This document shows, piece by piece, positions 1-6,000 of a DNA stretch of 6,605 bases. Position 1 is the stretch's first letter. Each line of letters begins with the position of its first letter. Both the position numbers and the translations under genes were made by a program. The stretch comes from an uncultured Eubacteriales bacterium. GTDB taxonomy: Bacteria; Bacillota; Clostridia; Oscillospirales; Acutalibacteraceae. A model generated the notes under the pieces. It searched no databases. It was not told the DNA's origin and saw nothing but the letters and a program-made list of their open reading frames with translations. Where the stretch lies: contig ONWY01000107.1 of the NCBI GenBank assembly GCA_900321665.1, forward strand, positions 1 through 6,605, written 5' to 3'.

Positions 1-297
1 GATCAAGAAAGAGAGCGCAAAGGCTGCCGCAGCAATCCCGAGCCCCTTTCTCTTGCCGGAGGGCATGGCATACAGTGTCTTTTTGCTCCCCTTCACCGAG
101 AGCGCAATGATTAAAATAATCACCAGCGCACACAAGCCGTAAAGCCCGAAAACGGTGGGATTGACCCAGGTGTTGTAAAAGCCCGAGGTGCCGTCTATCA
201 AATGCAGGTATTGGTAAACCCTGACCGGCAGCGCGATGACCGCTGCCACACATAAAATAATAATCTGTGAACCAAAATTTGTTTTAGCCTGTTTCAT
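1..297 (-). CDS. Unrecognised multi-spanning membrane protein, N-terminal part (runs off the left edge)
   Basis: The complement reads 99 uninterrupted codons from an ATG at 297-295 to the window edge. An AAAGGG ribosome binding site (starting MQ-side of the ATG, four bases away) supports the start. The protein shows three hydrophobic segments: about residues 11-25 (SQIIILCVAAVIALPV), 50-68 (FGLYGLCALVIILIIALSV) and 87-99, the last cut by the edge. Basic residues cluster at the N terminus (KQAK) and between segments 2 and 3 (KGSKK, SGKRK). The loop between segments 1 and 2 (VYQYLHLIDGTSGFYNTW) has few charges and is rich in aromatics. By the positive-inside rule the N terminus is cytoplasmic and this loop faces outward. 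I do not recognise the family and assign no function. It diverges from the spoIID-like gene and appears to have its own strong promoter at 393-421. Confidence 0.8.
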   Translation of the reverse strand, partial: MKQAKTNFGSQIIILCVAAVIALPVRVYQYLHLIDGTSGFYNTWVNPTVFGLYGLCALVIILIIALSVKGSKKTLYAMPSGKRKGLGIAAAAFALSFLI

Positions 298-379
298 AAA
301 ACCCTTTCTTGTAATGAACCGACAATGCGGCGCATAAAATCTATTTGTACCGGTCAAGCACTGTTTCACTTCCCGGTGC

Positions 380-397
380 ATACTTATAAATAAGTAT
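380..397. promoter_or_regulatory. Palindromic operator candidate in the divergent intergenic region
   Basis: Two perfect 8-base inverted arms, ATACTTAT (380-387) and ATAAGTAT (390-397), are separated by two bases (AA). The palindrome overlaps the -10 hexamer and predicted start of the leftward promoter. It also touches a TATAAT (397-402) in the rightward direction. Size, symmetry and position fit the binding site of a dimeric repressor, for example of a winged-helix family, which could control one or both divergent genes. No regulator gene lies in the window, so the binding protein is unknown. The arms are too AT-rich and the loop too short for a good RNA hairpin or terminator. Confidence 0.45.
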
Positions 398-421
398 ATA
401 ATAAAAGAGGCTCAAAGTCAA
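393..421 (-). promoter_or_regulatory. Sigma-A-type promoter for the leftward membrane-protein gene
   Basis: On the minus strand TTGACT (complement of 416-421) is followed by a 17-base spacer and TATACT (complement of 393-398). Each hexamer matches the sigma-A consensus at five of six positions and the spacing is optimal. The predicted start is near 386, giving a leader of about 90 bases before the ATG at 297. The -35 lies only 8 bases from the spoIID ribosome binding site, so polymerase bound here would cover the spoIID leader. Assignment is from sequence pattern only. Confidence 0.7.
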
Positions 422-428
422 TTCATAC

Positions 429-434
429 AGGAGG
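429..434 (+). promoter_or_regulatory. Ribosome binding site of the spoIID-like gene
   Basis: A perfect AGGAGG lies five bases before the ATG at 440. It fixes this start and suggests efficient translation. A convincing rightward promoter was not found between 298 and 428. Confidence 0.85.
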
Positions 435-439
435 ATAAA

Positions 440-1519
440 ATGAAAAATTTTTTAAGCCTGGTGCTCTCGTTTTTCATCATCATGGCGAGCGTGCCGGTAG
501 TCGCTGTTATCTACAAGGATGAAATCCTCGCCAAAACCGCCAAGGTCAATGAAGCCGCACTGCAGGAAGCCGCCGGAGAAAACGCAAGCGAGAAGAGCGA
601 AGCGAGCGAAAAAAGCGAGGCTGCCGAAAAATCCGAAAAAGCCGAAACAAGCGAACCAACCGCAAAAGCCGCGCCCGCCGCCGCAGGAGCACAATCCGCC
701 GCTACCGCAAAGCCGGACAAGGTGAAGGTTTTGCTCCACAAGGAGAAGAAGGTCGTATCGGTCAAAACGGAGTTTTACATCATCTCCGTTCTCGCCAAGG
801 AGATTGACATTGCCTCCCCGGCGGAGGCGCTGAAGGCACAGGCGGTGTGCATTTACACCTTTTTGCTGCGCGCAAGAGCGCAAAGCGAAAGCCGGGAATA
901 CGACATCACCGATGACCCGGCACACCACCAAAGCTTTCTCACCGAGGCGGCGCTCAAAAAGTTTTGGGGCGCACAGTACAAGGCAAATTACCAAAAGCTT
1001 GCAGGGATTGTACAAGCTGTCGACGGCATCTACCTCGATTATGCCGGCGAACCGGCGCTCGCCGCCTACCATTCCTCCAATGCAGGGCTGACCGAGAGCG
1101 CCGAAAGCTATTGGGGCGAAGCCTACCCCTACCTGCAGCCGGTCGAAAGCATCGGCGATGCGCTCTGTGCCGATTACAAGCAAGCGGTCGCTTTTACGCC
1201 CGCACAGCTTAAAAAAGCGCTCACGACACTGAAGGATAAGAAATTCCGCTTTGCCGAAAGCCCTTCGGATTGGCTCGGCAGCGCCGATTACACACCCTCG
1301 CACACCGTGAAAAGCCTTACCGTTGGCGGCACGGCGCTTTCGGGCAGAGAGCTGCGGCAGGCATGCAAGCTCAAGTCCTCGGTCTGTGAGGGCTACGGCC
1401 ACGGTGTCGGCATGTCGCAAGAGGGCGCAAAATATATGGCGGCACTCGGCTTCACTTACCGCGAAATTCTACTCCATTACTATAATGGGGTTGCAATAAA
1501 AGGCGCAAATGCGGTATAA
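440..1519 (+). CDS. spoIID: SpoIID/LytB-domain protein, membrane-anchored sporulation lytic transglycosylase type
   Basis: The 359-residue protein has an N-terminal hydrophobic anchor (about 4-25). A low-complexity Ala/Lys/Glu/Ser linker (about 36-93) follows, then a SpoIID domain (about 95-355). Family landmarks are LAKEID (118-123), EALKAQAV (129-136), ITDDPAHHQ (156-164), AAYHSSNAGLTESAESYWG (208-226) with PYLQPVES after it, and GYGHGVGMSQEGAKYMA (318-334) leading into EILLHYYNGVAI. Known SpoIID enzymes cleave peptidoglycan glycan strands at the septum during engulfment, acting outside the mother-cell membrane. E121 fits the proposed catalytic glutamate. The usual Arg of the LKAQAxAARTY segment is Tyr here (Y139, in CIYTF), which may mark a clostridial subfamily. 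Length is typical. Members of this domain family also include the non-sporulation LytB/amidase enhancers, so the exact role is likely rather than certain. The next gene starts 38 bases downstream. Confidence 0.88.
   Translation: MKNFLSLVLSFFIIMASVPVVAVIYKDEILAKTAKVNEAALQEAAGENASEKSEASEKSEAAEKSEKAETSEPTAKAAPAAAGAQSAATAKPDKVKVLLHKEKKVVSVKTEFYIISVLAKEIDIASPAEALKAQAVCIYTFLLRARAQSESREYDITDDPAHHQSFLTEAALKKFWGAQYKANYQKLAGIVQAVDGIYLDYAGEPALAAYHSSNAGLTESAESYWGEAYPYLQPVESIGDALCADYKQAVAFTPAQLKKALTTLKDKKFRFAESPSDWLGSADYTPSHTVKSLTVGGTALSGRELRQACKLKSSVCEGYGHGVGMSQEGAKYMAALGFTYREILLHYYNGVAIKGANAV
584..655 (+). repeat. Four tandem 18-bp units in the spoIID linker
   Basis: Residues 49-72 read as four six-residue units: ASEKSE, ASEKSE, AAEKSE and KAETSE. 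At DNA level these are four in-frame 18-base units that have diverged mostly at third positions. The charged, disordered-looking repeats sit between the membrane anchor and the catalytic domain and probably act as a spacer. Unit number may vary between strains through slippage. Confidence 0.75.
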
Positions 1520-1520
1520 T
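1491..1520 (+). promoter_or_regulatory. Possible internal promoter at the end of spoIID
   Basis: TTGCAA (1491-1496), an 18-base spacer and a perfect TATAAT (1515-1520) span the last codons and stop of the spoIID-like gene. The predicted start is near 1527, about 30 bases before the next ATG. The -35 matches consensus at only four of six positions. It could give the five downstream housekeeping genes expression independent of sporulation. The region is coding, so a chance match is possible. Confidence 0.35.
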
Positions 1521-1546
1521 GTATTTTAATAATTTGTATAGCAAAC

Positions 1547-1554
1547 AGGAAGTG
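1547..1554 (+). promoter_or_regulatory. Ribosome binding site that fixes the flavoprotein start at 1558
   Basis: AGGAAGTG ends three bases before the ATG at 1558, with its AGGA core seven bases away. The in-frame upstream ATG at 1519, which overlaps the spoIID stop, would add 13 residues (MYFNNLYSKQEVI) before the Rossmann strand and lacks a good site. The 1558 start is preferred. Confidence 0.7.
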
Positions 1555-1557
1555 ATT

Positions 1558-2748
1558 ATGAAATCGGTTCTTATCATCGGGGGCGGCGCCTCCGGTATCA
1601 CAGCGGCGATTTGCCTTGCGCGCTCGCGCGCGGATGTGCATATCACCGTTCTCGAAAAGAATGACAGAATACTAAAAAAGCTCTTGAGCACCGGCAACGG
1701 CAAGTGCAACATCACCAACACCGCCGTTTCCCCGGCGGTTTATGACAGCGCCTTTGCCGGAGAGCTTATCGCCTCGCTTGATTTTGCGGCGATAGAAGCC
1801 TACCTTGCCTCCCTCTCCCTGCCGATTAAGGCAGACCGCGAGGGGCGCTGCTATCCGCTGAGCGAAAGCGCAAAAAATGTGGTCAACACCCTCTTGCGCG
1901 AAACCGACCGCCTCGGTATCGAGGTGCACTGCGGGCAGGCGGTAGAGCGCATTTGGCGGCAGGGCGACAGGGTGTATGCCCAAGCCGGCACGCGCTATAG
2001 CGCCGATGCACTCATTTTCGCCATCGGCTCCGCCGCAGCGGTCAAGGGCTACAACGGCGCCGCGCTTTGCCGACAGCTCGGCTGGCAGTTTGCGCCGCCG
2101 ACGCCGGCACTGTGCCCCATCCCCTCGGAAGAAGCGTTTTTGAAAGAGCTCAAAGGGGTGCGCGCAAAAGGCTGCATTCGCTTAGGTGCGCGCAAACAGC
2201 GCGGTGAAATCCAATTTGCCGAGCATGCCGTTTCCGGCATCTGCGCGTTTAACCTGGCAAAATATGTGCGCGCGGGCGACATCTTGGAGCTTGATTTTGC
2301 CCCGGAGGAGATAGACAAAGCGGCACTGCGCCGCTACCTTACCGCCGCGGCAAACAGTGCGCGCGAAAATGCCGCTTTGTTGGATTTTCTGCTTGTGCGC
2401 AAGCTCGGTACCGTACTCATCAAAAGAGCGGGCTTGAAGCCCTCGGCTTCCCCGCAGGATTTAAGCGCGCAGGATATCGAAAATATCCTCGCGCAGATTA
2501 CCGCCTTCAAGGTACGCGTGCAGCCGCCGCGGGATTTCCAAAAGGCGCAAACCGTCTGCGGCGGGGTAGATGCGCGCTTTGCCGATGCGGCAACGCTGGC
2601 AGCGAAGGGACAGCGCGGCATTTTCTTATGCGGCGAAATTCTGGATGCGGACGCCCCCTGCGGCGGGTTTAACCTGCACTGGGCTTGGGCATCGGGCATA
2701 CGCGCCGCGCAATCGGCAGAGCAATATTTATTCGGGAGCAAAAAGTGA
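1558..2748 (+). CDS. HI0933/YhiN/BaiN-family FAD-dependent oxidoreductase
   Basis: The 396-residue protein starts directly with a dinucleotide-binding strand, MKSVLIIGGGASGITAA (GGGASG at 8-13). VLEKNDR (31-37) supplies the acidic end of the second strand that normally holds the FAD ribose. The family hallmark LLSTGNGKCNITNT (42-55) follows. The C terminus carries the other hallmark segments: VCGGVDA (333-339), GIFLCGEILDADAPCGGFN (354-372) and WAWASGIRAA (375-384). Length is normal for the family. Members are cytoplasmic flavoproteins of largely unknown substrate. BaiN of bile-acid-converting clostridia belongs here, but most family members sit in genomes with no bile acid pathway, so I do not transfer that role. 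The stop overlaps the GTG start of the next flavoprotein by four bases, suggesting translational coupling. Confidence 0.9.
   Translation: MKSVLIIGGGASGITAAICLARSRADVHITVLEKNDRILKKLLSTGNGKCNITNTAVSPAVYDSAFAGELIASLDFAAIEAYLASLSLPIKADREGRCYPLSESAKNVVNTLLRETDRLGIEVHCGQAVERIWRQGDRVYAQAGTRYSADALIFAIGSAAAVKGYNGAALCRQLGWQFAPPTPALCPIPSEEAFLKELKGVRAKGCIRLGARKQRGEIQFAEHAVSGICAFNLAKYVRAGDILELDFAPEEIDKAALRRYLTAAANSARENAALLDFLLVRKLGTVLIKRAGLKPSASPQDLSAQDIENILAQITAFKVRVQPPRDFQKAQTVCGGVDARFADAATLAAKGQRGIFLCGEILDADAPCGGFNLHWAWASGIRAAQSAEQYLFGSKK
2734..2738 (+). promoter_or_regulatory. Ribosome binding site that fixes a GTG start at 2745
   Basis: GGGAG lies six bases before GTG at 2745, inside the last codons of the upstream gene. 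The GTG gives an N terminus of IRINEIKLSL after the initiator, the usual opening of COG2509-type proteins. The in-frame ATG at 2685 would add 20 residues read out of frame through the upstream gene's conserved C terminus and is rejected. Confidence 0.7.
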
Positions 2749-4349
2749 TTAGAATTAATGAAATCAAGCTCTCCTTGGAGAGCAGTGAAGCAGATTTAAA
2801 GCGAGCGATATTGCGCATATTGCGCATTGATGAAAGCGCTCTGTCAGAATATAAAATAGTGAAAAAAAGTGTGGATGCGCGCAAAAAAAGCAATGTCTTT
2901 TTCACCTACTGTGTCAATGTGCAAATCCGCGGTGAAGAAAGCGCAGTTATCCGCCGGGCAAAATCAAAAAAAGTGATGCCTGCGCCGGAAGCGGCACCTG
3001 TGGTGCTGCCGCGCGTGCGCCCCTCCGCCCTGCGCCCGGTAGTGGTCGGCTTCGGTCCTGCGGGAATGTTTGCGGCGCTGCTGCTTGCGCGCGCAGGTCT
3101 GCGCCCGCTGGTGCTCGAGCGCGGCAAACGCATCAAGGAACGAAAAAAGGATGTGGCGCTGTTTTGGAACAGCCGCATTTTAAATGAAGAGAGCAATGTG
3201 CAGTTCGGCGAAGGCGGTGCCGGCACGTTTTCCGACGGGAAACTCAACACCGGCATTAAAGACCCGCGCCGCCAATATGTGCTCGAGACCTTCGCGCAGT
3301 TCGGCGCGCCGGAGGAGGTCACCTATTCCAACAAGCCGCACATCGGCACCGACAAGCTCGAAATCGTGGTCACCAATATCCGCCGCGAAATCGAGCGCTT
3401 GGGCGGCACGGTGCTGTTTGGCACCAAATTTACCGAAATGATTGTCTATAACGGGCGCATCCAGGGTGTCAGCTGCCTGCAGGGCGGCAAAAAAACCGAT
3501 ATTGAAACCGATGCGCTCATTCTTGCTATCGGCCACTCCGCGCGCGATACCATTCAAAATCTCTATGCGCAGGGGGTCACGATGATGCAAAAGCCCTTCT
3601 CGGTCGGCGCGCGCATCGAGCACCCTCAAGCGCTGATTAACAAAGCGCAATACGGTGCCTTTGCGGGGCACCCGGCACTCGGTGCGGCAGACTACAAGCT
3701 CGCCTGCCACGGGCTGCACGAGCGCGGTGCCTATACCTTCTGCATGTGCCCGGGCGGCACGGTAGTCGCCGGCGCAAGCGAGCAAGGCGGCGTGGTGGTC
3801 AACGGCATGAGCGAGTATGCGAGAGCCGGTGAAAATGCCAACGCGGCACTGTTAGTCGGCATCGAGCCGAAGGATTTTGACAGCGAGCACCCGCTCGCCG
3901 GCATTGCCATGCAGCGCGAAATCGAGCAAAAGGCATTTCGCCTTGCCGGCAGCGACTATAAAGCGCCGGCGCAGCTTGTGGGCGATTTTTTGGAGGACAA
4001 GCCCTCGGCTGCCTACGGTTCGGTGGCACCCACCTGCCCGACCGGCACGGCACTGTGCGAGCTCAATGCCTGCCTGCCGCCGAAGGTGGTGCAGACCATG
4101 AAAAGCGCGATTGTGCAAATGAATGAAAAGCTCAACGGCTTCTCGTTGCCGGATGCGGTGCTGACCGCGCCCGAAACACGCTCCAGCTCCCCGGTCAGAA
4201 TTATGAGAGATGACACCTATCAAGCGAGTGTTGACGGGGTCTACCCTGCCGGCGAGGGCGCAGGCTATGCCGGCGGCATTGTCTCCTCCGCGGTAGACGG
4301 TATGCGCTGTGCGCTCGCGCTGATGGAGCAAGGCTATGAAAAAATATAA
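2745..4349 (+). CDS. COG2509-type FAD-dependent dehydrogenase of unknown substrate
   Basis: From the GTG start the protein has 534 residues, normal for this family. An N-terminal alpha/beta domain of about 75 residues (IRINEIKLSL, then YKIVKKSVDARKK at 36-48) precedes a proline-rich hinge and an FAD-binding Rossmann fold. VVGFGPAGMFAA (100-111) is the pyrophosphate loop and VLERGKR (123-129) the second-strand motif. A signature block follows at 154-170 (FGEGGAGTFSDGKLNTG). Further motifs are ALILAIGHSARD (257-268), TRSSSPVRI (478-486) and the C-terminal GEGAGYAGGIVSSAVDG (503-519), which closes the FAD site. There is no signal peptide or membrane segment, so it is cytoplasmic. The family is widespread in Firmicutes but its reaction is not established. 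The gene overlaps its upstream neighbour by four bases and the downstream hydrolase by 14, a tightly coupled arrangement. The first 50 codons are noticeably more AT-rich than the rest. Confidence 0.88.
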   Translation: MIRINEIKLSLESSEADLKRAILRILRIDESALSEYKIVKKSVDARKKSNVFFTYCVNVQIRGEESAVIRRAKSKKVMPAPEAAPVVLPRVRPSALRPVVVGFGPAGMFAALLLARAGLRPLVLERGKRIKERKKDVALFWNSRILNEESNVQFGEGGAGTFSDGKLNTGIKDPRRQYVLETFAQFGAPEEVTYSNKPHIGTDKLEIVVTNIRREIERLGGTVLFGTKFTEMIVYNGRIQGVSCLQGGKKTDIETDALILAIGHSARDTIQNLYAQGVTMMQKPFSVGARIEHPQALINKAQYGAFAGHPALGAADYKLACHGLHERGAYTFCMCPGGTVVAGASEQGGVVVNGMSEYARAGENANAALLVGIEPKDFDSEHPLAGIAMQREIEQKAFRLAGSDYKAPAQLVGDFLEDKPSAAYGSVAPTCPTGTALCELNACLPPKVVQTMKSAIVQMNEKLNGFSLPDAVLTAPETRSSSPVRIMRDDTYQASVDGVYPAGEGAGYAGGIVSSAVDGMRCALALMEQGYEKI

Positions 4350-5019
4350 AGCACTCTTTTTTGATTTTGATGATACGCTTTTTGACTTTAAAAAAAGCGA
4401 GAAAATTGCGCTTGAGAGCGTTTTTGCAAAATATCATATTCCGCTTAGCGAGGCGAATTATGCGCTCTACGATGCGGAAAATCAGGCATATTGGCGCTCC
4501 TTTGAAAAGGGACTATATAAAAGCGAGAGCGACAGCGCCATTCGCTTCACGCGCTTTTGCGAGAAAATCGGCAGAGCGGATATTGACGGCGGCGAGATGT
4601 GCGAAGCCTACCTGCAGGTGCTCGGCACCACCGCCTTCCCGATTGATGACAGCCCTGCACTGCTCGCGCGCTTGAGCCGCAACTATGCGATTTACATTGT
4701 CACCAATTCGCTCAAGCGAGTCAACGATGCGCGCAGCGCGGTCGGTGGCATTTTGCCCTTTGTGCAAGAGCGTTTTATCAGCGAAAGCATCGGTGTTTCC
4801 AAACCGCAAAAGCTCTTTTTTGATTACTGCTTTTCCCGCATTTCTTATACAAAAGAGCAAACGCTCCTCATCGGCGACAGTCTGATTTCCGACATTTCCG
4901 GCGGCATTGCCTACGGCTTGGATACCTGCTGGTTCAATCGCCACGAAAAACCGAACCCGGAACAGCTGCCGGTGACATACGAAATCACTTCCCTGGCGCA
5001 GCTGGAAACATTCTTGTAA
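4336..5019 (+). CDS. HAD-superfamily hydrolase, YjjG-like nucleoside 5'-monophosphatase type
   Basis: The 227-residue protein has all four HAD motifs. DFDDT (10-14) carries nucleophile D10 and acid/base D12; T123 lies in IVTNS; K156 lies in SKPQK; and GDSLISD (180-186) binds Mg2+. A helical cap lies between about 16 and 100. The C-terminal stretch DISGGIAYGLDTCWFNRH (186-203) closely resembles E. coli YjjG and B. subtilis YfnB, a group of pyrimidine nucleotidases that dephosphorylate dUMP, dTMP and non-canonical nucleotides. That substrate is family inference; other phosphomonoesters are possible. The ATG overlaps the end of the upstream flavoprotein gene by 14 bases, with GGAG at 4325-4328 as ribosome binding site. 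With the uracil-DNA glycosylase two genes on, a link to keeping uracil or modified bases out of DNA is conceivable but unproven. Confidence 0.87.
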   Translation: MKKYKALFFDFDDTLFDFKKSEKIALESVFAKYHIPLSEANYALYDAENQAYWRSFEKGLYKSESDSAIRFTRFCEKIGRADIDGGEMCEAYLQVLGTTAFPIDDSPALLARLSRNYAIYIVTNSLKRVNDARSAVGGILPFVQERFISESIGVSKPQKLFFDYCFSRISYTKEQTLLIGDSLISDISGGIAYGLDTCWFNRHEKPNPEQLPVTYEITSLAQLETFL

Positions 5020-5040
5020 ATACACCAAAAGGAGAATAGC

Positions 5041-5985
5041 ATGAAGCTTGTTTTTTTAGATGCGATGACCTTGACCGATGCCGGTGCCGATTTGGCGCCC
5101 TTTCGCGCCTTCGGCGACTTGGAAGAACACCCGGTGGTGGCACCCGAGCGGATTGTGCCGCTGATTCGAGATGCCGATGTGGTCTTTTGCAACAAGGCGA
5201 AGCTGACCGCCGAGCAGCTCGCCTGCGCCAAAAAGCTAAAATACATCGGCGAGCTTGCGACAGGCTATGATAATATTGATATCGACTACTGCCATGCCCA
5301 CGGCATCACGGTTTGCAATGCCGGTGTTTACTCCACCGACAATGTCGCGCAACAGGTCTTTGCTTTTATACTAAATGAATACTCCAAAACCGCCGCGTTT
5401 GATGCCTTTGTCAAGCAGGGCGGTTGGGTCAGCGCGCCGACCTTTTCGCCGCTCGCCTTCCACACCCATGTGATTAGCGAGAAAACGCTCGGCATTTTCG
5501 GCTTCGGCAACATCGGTCAGGCAGTGGCAAAAATTGCGCTGGCTTTCGGGATGAAGGTGCTTGTTTGCACCAGGAGCAAAAAGGATTTTGACGGCGTGGA
5601 GTTTACGGATTTCGATAGCTTGCTGCGCCGCGCGGATATCCTCAGCGTGCACGCGCCGCTGACCGCGCAAACAAAAGGCCTTTTTGATGCCGCGGCATTT
5701 GCAAAATGCAAGCCCTCGCTGCTTTTCATCAACACCGCGCGCGGTCCGCTGGTGGTAGAGGAGGATTTGTGCGCCGCGCTCGAAAGCGGTACCATTGCCG
5801 CCGCGGCGGTCGATGTGCTCTGCGCGGAACCGATGCGCGCGGACTGCCCGCTGCGCAACGCAAAAAACATCACCTTCACCCCGCACATCGGCTGGGCGAC
5901 GGATGAAGCAAAGCAGCGCCTGTTTGAGATTACGCTGCAAAATTTCAAGAACTACCTGGCGGGCACGCCCACCAATGTGATATAA
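5041..5985 (+). CDS. hprA: D-2-hydroxyacid dehydrogenase, glycerate dehydrogenase/hydroxypyruvate reductase type
   Basis: The 314-residue protein has both domains of the family. ELATGYDNID (71-80) and NAGVYSTDNVAQQVFAFIL (93-111) belong to the substrate side. The nucleotide loop is GIFGFGNIG (151-159), followed by NTARGPLV (231-238), AVDVLCAEP (256-264) and FTPHIGWATDEA (279-290). The catalytic triad is R234, E263 and H282. The DVLxxEP and TPHIGWAT wording and the ending GTPTNVI are typical of the glycerate dehydrogenase group, which interconverts hydroxypyruvate and D-glycerate in the cytoplasm; related members act on glyoxylate or other 2-keto acids. After the second Rossmann strand (VLVCTRSKK, 173-181) the usual acidic residue is replaced by a Thr-Arg-Ser stretch, which hints at NADP(H) use. 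AAAAGGAG at 5027-5034 lies six bases before the ATG. The next gene begins 15 bases after the stop. Confidence 0.88.
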   Translation: MKLVFLDAMTLTDAGADLAPFRAFGDLEEHPVVAPERIVPLIRDADVVFCNKAKLTAEQLACAKKLKYIGELATGYDNIDIDYCHAHGITVCNAGVYSTDNVAQQVFAFILNEYSKTAAFDAFVKQGGWVSAPTFSPLAFHTHVISEKTLGIFGFGNIGQAVAKIALAFGMKVLVCTRSKKDFDGVEFTDFDSLLRRADILSVHAPLTAQTKGLFDAAAFAKCKPSLLFINTARGPLVVEEDLCAALESGTIAAAAVDVLCAEPMRADCPLRNAKNITFTPHIGWATDEAKQRLFEITLQNFKNYLAGTPTNVI

Positions 5986-6000
5986 TCAGGAAAGAAACAT

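Noticed and set aside
379..402. Rightward promoter elements for spoIID: TATAAT at 397-402, or a sporulation sigma-E-like CATAC at 379-383
   Set aside because: No -35 hexamer at proper spacing accompanies the TATAAT. The CATAC element matches only part of the sigma-E -10, with a poor -35. The TATAAT also lies in an AT-rich palindrome, so neither is called.
452..1420. Long 322-codon open frame on the minus strand
   Set aside because: It lies wholly antisense to the spoIID-like gene, whose family motifs are unmistakable. Its translation is Arg/Cys/Gly-rich with no recognisable domain, as expected from GC-biased codons read backwards.
1519..1557. Upstream ATG start for the HI0933-type protein
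   Set aside because: It overlaps the spoIID stop but would place 13 non-conserved residues before the Rossmann strand and lacks a good ribosome binding site. The ATG at 1558 has one.
2808..2825. Perfect tandem repeat of ATATTGCGC
   Set aside because: It encodes the helical ILRILR stretch at a position where family members have a similar length. It looks like a chance result of codon use rather than an insertion or regulatory repeat.
3180..3785. 201-codon minus-strand open frame opposite the COG2509-type gene
   Set aside because: It is a shadow of a well-supported flavoprotein gene, with no ribosome binding site or family motif. The similar frames at 3852-4331, 4513-5028 and 5371-5940 are rejected for the same reason.
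5981..5986. TATAAT at the end of the hydroxyacid dehydrogenase gene
   Set aside because: There is no -35-like hexamer at 16-18 bases upstream, and the gap to ung is only 15 bases, so the genes are probably co-transcribed.
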